Below, piece after piece: positions 14,095-14,708 of a DNA stretch of 14,708 nucleotides. The notes below the pieces were generated by a model. The model searched no databases. It saw only the letters and a program-made list of their open reading frames with translations, and was not told the origin of the DNA. Position 1 is the first letter of the stretch; the number at the start of each line of letters is the position of its first letter. Position numbers and translations under genes: made by a program. The DNA is from Actinomycetota bacterium (lineage in GTDB: Bacteria; Actinomycetota; Actinomycetes; Nanopelagicales; Nanopelagicaceae): positions 1 to 14,708 of the forward strand of contig RFRA01000009.1 of assembly GCA_009924725.1 (NCBI GenBank). Direction: 5' to 3'.

Positions 14095-14708
14095 ATGAGC
14101 AAGCCAATTAAGCGAGACTTTGGAAGTCGCGAGATTCCGAAGTGGAAAACCGCTCCAGGTGGCGAGAACTTCAAAGATATTAAGTATGAAGTTGGCGATG
14201 GCATTGCAAAAATTACGATCAATCGCCCAGAAGTTCATAACGCATTTCGTCCACAAACTTTGGCTGAACTAAAGAGCGCATTTGATTTAGCACGTGATAA
14301 CACTGAAGTCGGCGTAATTATTTTTACTGGCGAAGGCACCCAAGCTTTTTGTTCAGGTGGCGATATAAATGTTCGTGGTGACGATGGTTACTTAGGTGAT
14401 GATGATCTTGCAAAGCAAGGCATCGGGCGACTAAATGTTTTAGATCTACAAGTACAAATCCGTCGCACCCCTAAACCAGTAGTTGCCATGGTTGCTGGTT
14501 GGGTAATCGGTGGTGGCCATGTTTTGCATGTGGTCTGTGATTTAACAATCGCGGCCGACAATGCACTCTTTGGTCAGACCGGCCCAATGGTTGGTTCTTT
14601 TGATGGTGGTTATGGTTCTGGTTTATTAGCCGCCAGTGTGGGCCAGAAGAAAGCTCGCGAAATTTGGTTTATGACTCGTCAATATGACGCACAAGAAGCG
14701 TTGCAAAT
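14095..14708 (+). CDS. menB: 1,4-dihydroxy-2-naphthoyl-CoA synthase, N-terminal part, truncated by window edge
   Basis: 204 complete codons of a crotonase-superfamily protein, open to the right edge; full-length MenB is about 280-310 residues. MenB signatures include KDIKYE (28-33), INRPEVHNAF (42-51), the oxyanion-hole block FCSGGDIN (85-92), RRTPKPVVAMVAGWVIGGGH (123-142) and FGQTGPMVGSFDGGYGS (159-175). It closes the second ring of the naphthoquinone from o-succinylbenzoyl-CoA, the product of MenE encoded divergently. Residue G163 in QTGP is the glycine found in the bicarbonate-dependent type I enzymes such as that of Escherichia coli; the Mycobacterium tuberculosis enzyme has an Asp there (type II). 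Translation begins from a strong GGAGG. Confidence 0.95.
   Translation, partial: MSKPIKRDFGSREIPKWKTAPGGENFKDIKYEVGDGIAKITINRPEVHNAFRPQTLAELKSAFDLARDNTEVGVIIFTGEGTQAFCSGGDINVRGDDGYLGDDDLAKQGIGRLNVLDLQVQIRRTPKPVVAMVAGWVIGGGHVLHVVCDLTIAADNALFGQTGPMVGSFDGGYGSGLLAASVGQKKAREIWFMTRQYDAQEALQ

Noticed and set aside
1..14708. Mobile elements, CRISPR arrays, tandem repeats, riboswitches and tRNA genes
   Set aside because: None seen on reading both strands. All stretches between genes are under about 60 bases and are accounted for by promoters and gene ends.

Overview
The window reads as a compact, low-to-moderate GC actinobacterial chromosome segment. The actinobacterial signs are a helicase-associated protein of the type encoded next to XPB, the order phosphoglycerate-mutase-like / ResA-like / CcdA / ResB / CcsB (the order of Rv0525-Rv0529 in Mycobacterium tuberculosis), a menE-menA-PLDc_N cluster facing menB, an actinobacterial-type GabT, and many apparently leaderless promoters of TANNNT type. 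The AT-leaning composition (mid-40s % GC by eye, not computed), very short intergenic gaps and overlapping gene ends suggest a streamlined lineage such as planktonic freshwater Actinobacteria (Nanopelagicales/acI). The lineage is an inference. No rRNA, tRNA, CRISPR array, insertion sequence or phage gene was seen, and no gap between genes exceeds about 60 bases.

Layout. (1) 1-2401, minus strand: the N-terminal 527 codons of a Helicase_C_3 family protein running off the left edge, and behind it a HAD-IB phosphatase. (2) 2452-6729, plus strand: a five-gene, translationally coupled operon made of a histidine phosphatase, then System II cytochrome c biogenesis (thioredoxin-like lipoprotein, CcdA, ResB, CcsB/ResC). 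(3) 6733-7740, minus: a cytochrome P450 lacking the usual N-terminal 60 or so residues, divergent from (4) 7764-9035, plus: a GH125 exo-alpha-1,6-mannosidase. (5) 9022-10467, minus: an Orn/Lys/Arg decarboxylase, divergent from (6) 10525-11865, plus: a 4-aminobutyrate aminotransferase. (7) 11862-14042, minus: menE, menA and a small two-helix PLDc_N protein. (8) 14095 to the right edge, plus: the 5' part of menB.

How the genes work together. The ResA/CcdA/ResB/CcsB set reduces apocytochrome cysteines and attaches heme outside the membrane. The men genes make menaquinone, the quinone that feeds an actinobacterial cytochrome bc-aa3 branch. The window therefore holds two halves of respiratory-chain assembly, separated by accessory metabolic genes (P450, mannosidase, amino acid decarboxylase, GABA aminotransferase).

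The most striking non-coding signal is a TANNNT hexamer 6-7 nt before the start codon at seven genes, implying leaderless mRNAs. It includes one copy embedded in the stop codon of menA and one that supports a GTG start for the mannosidase. At two divergent pairs (menE/menB, P450/GH125) the opposing -10 hexamers lie almost exactly on top of each other, as if one symmetric element served both strands. I found no clear wholly new multigene system. The odd P450/GH125 pair and the promoter architecture are the best leads.
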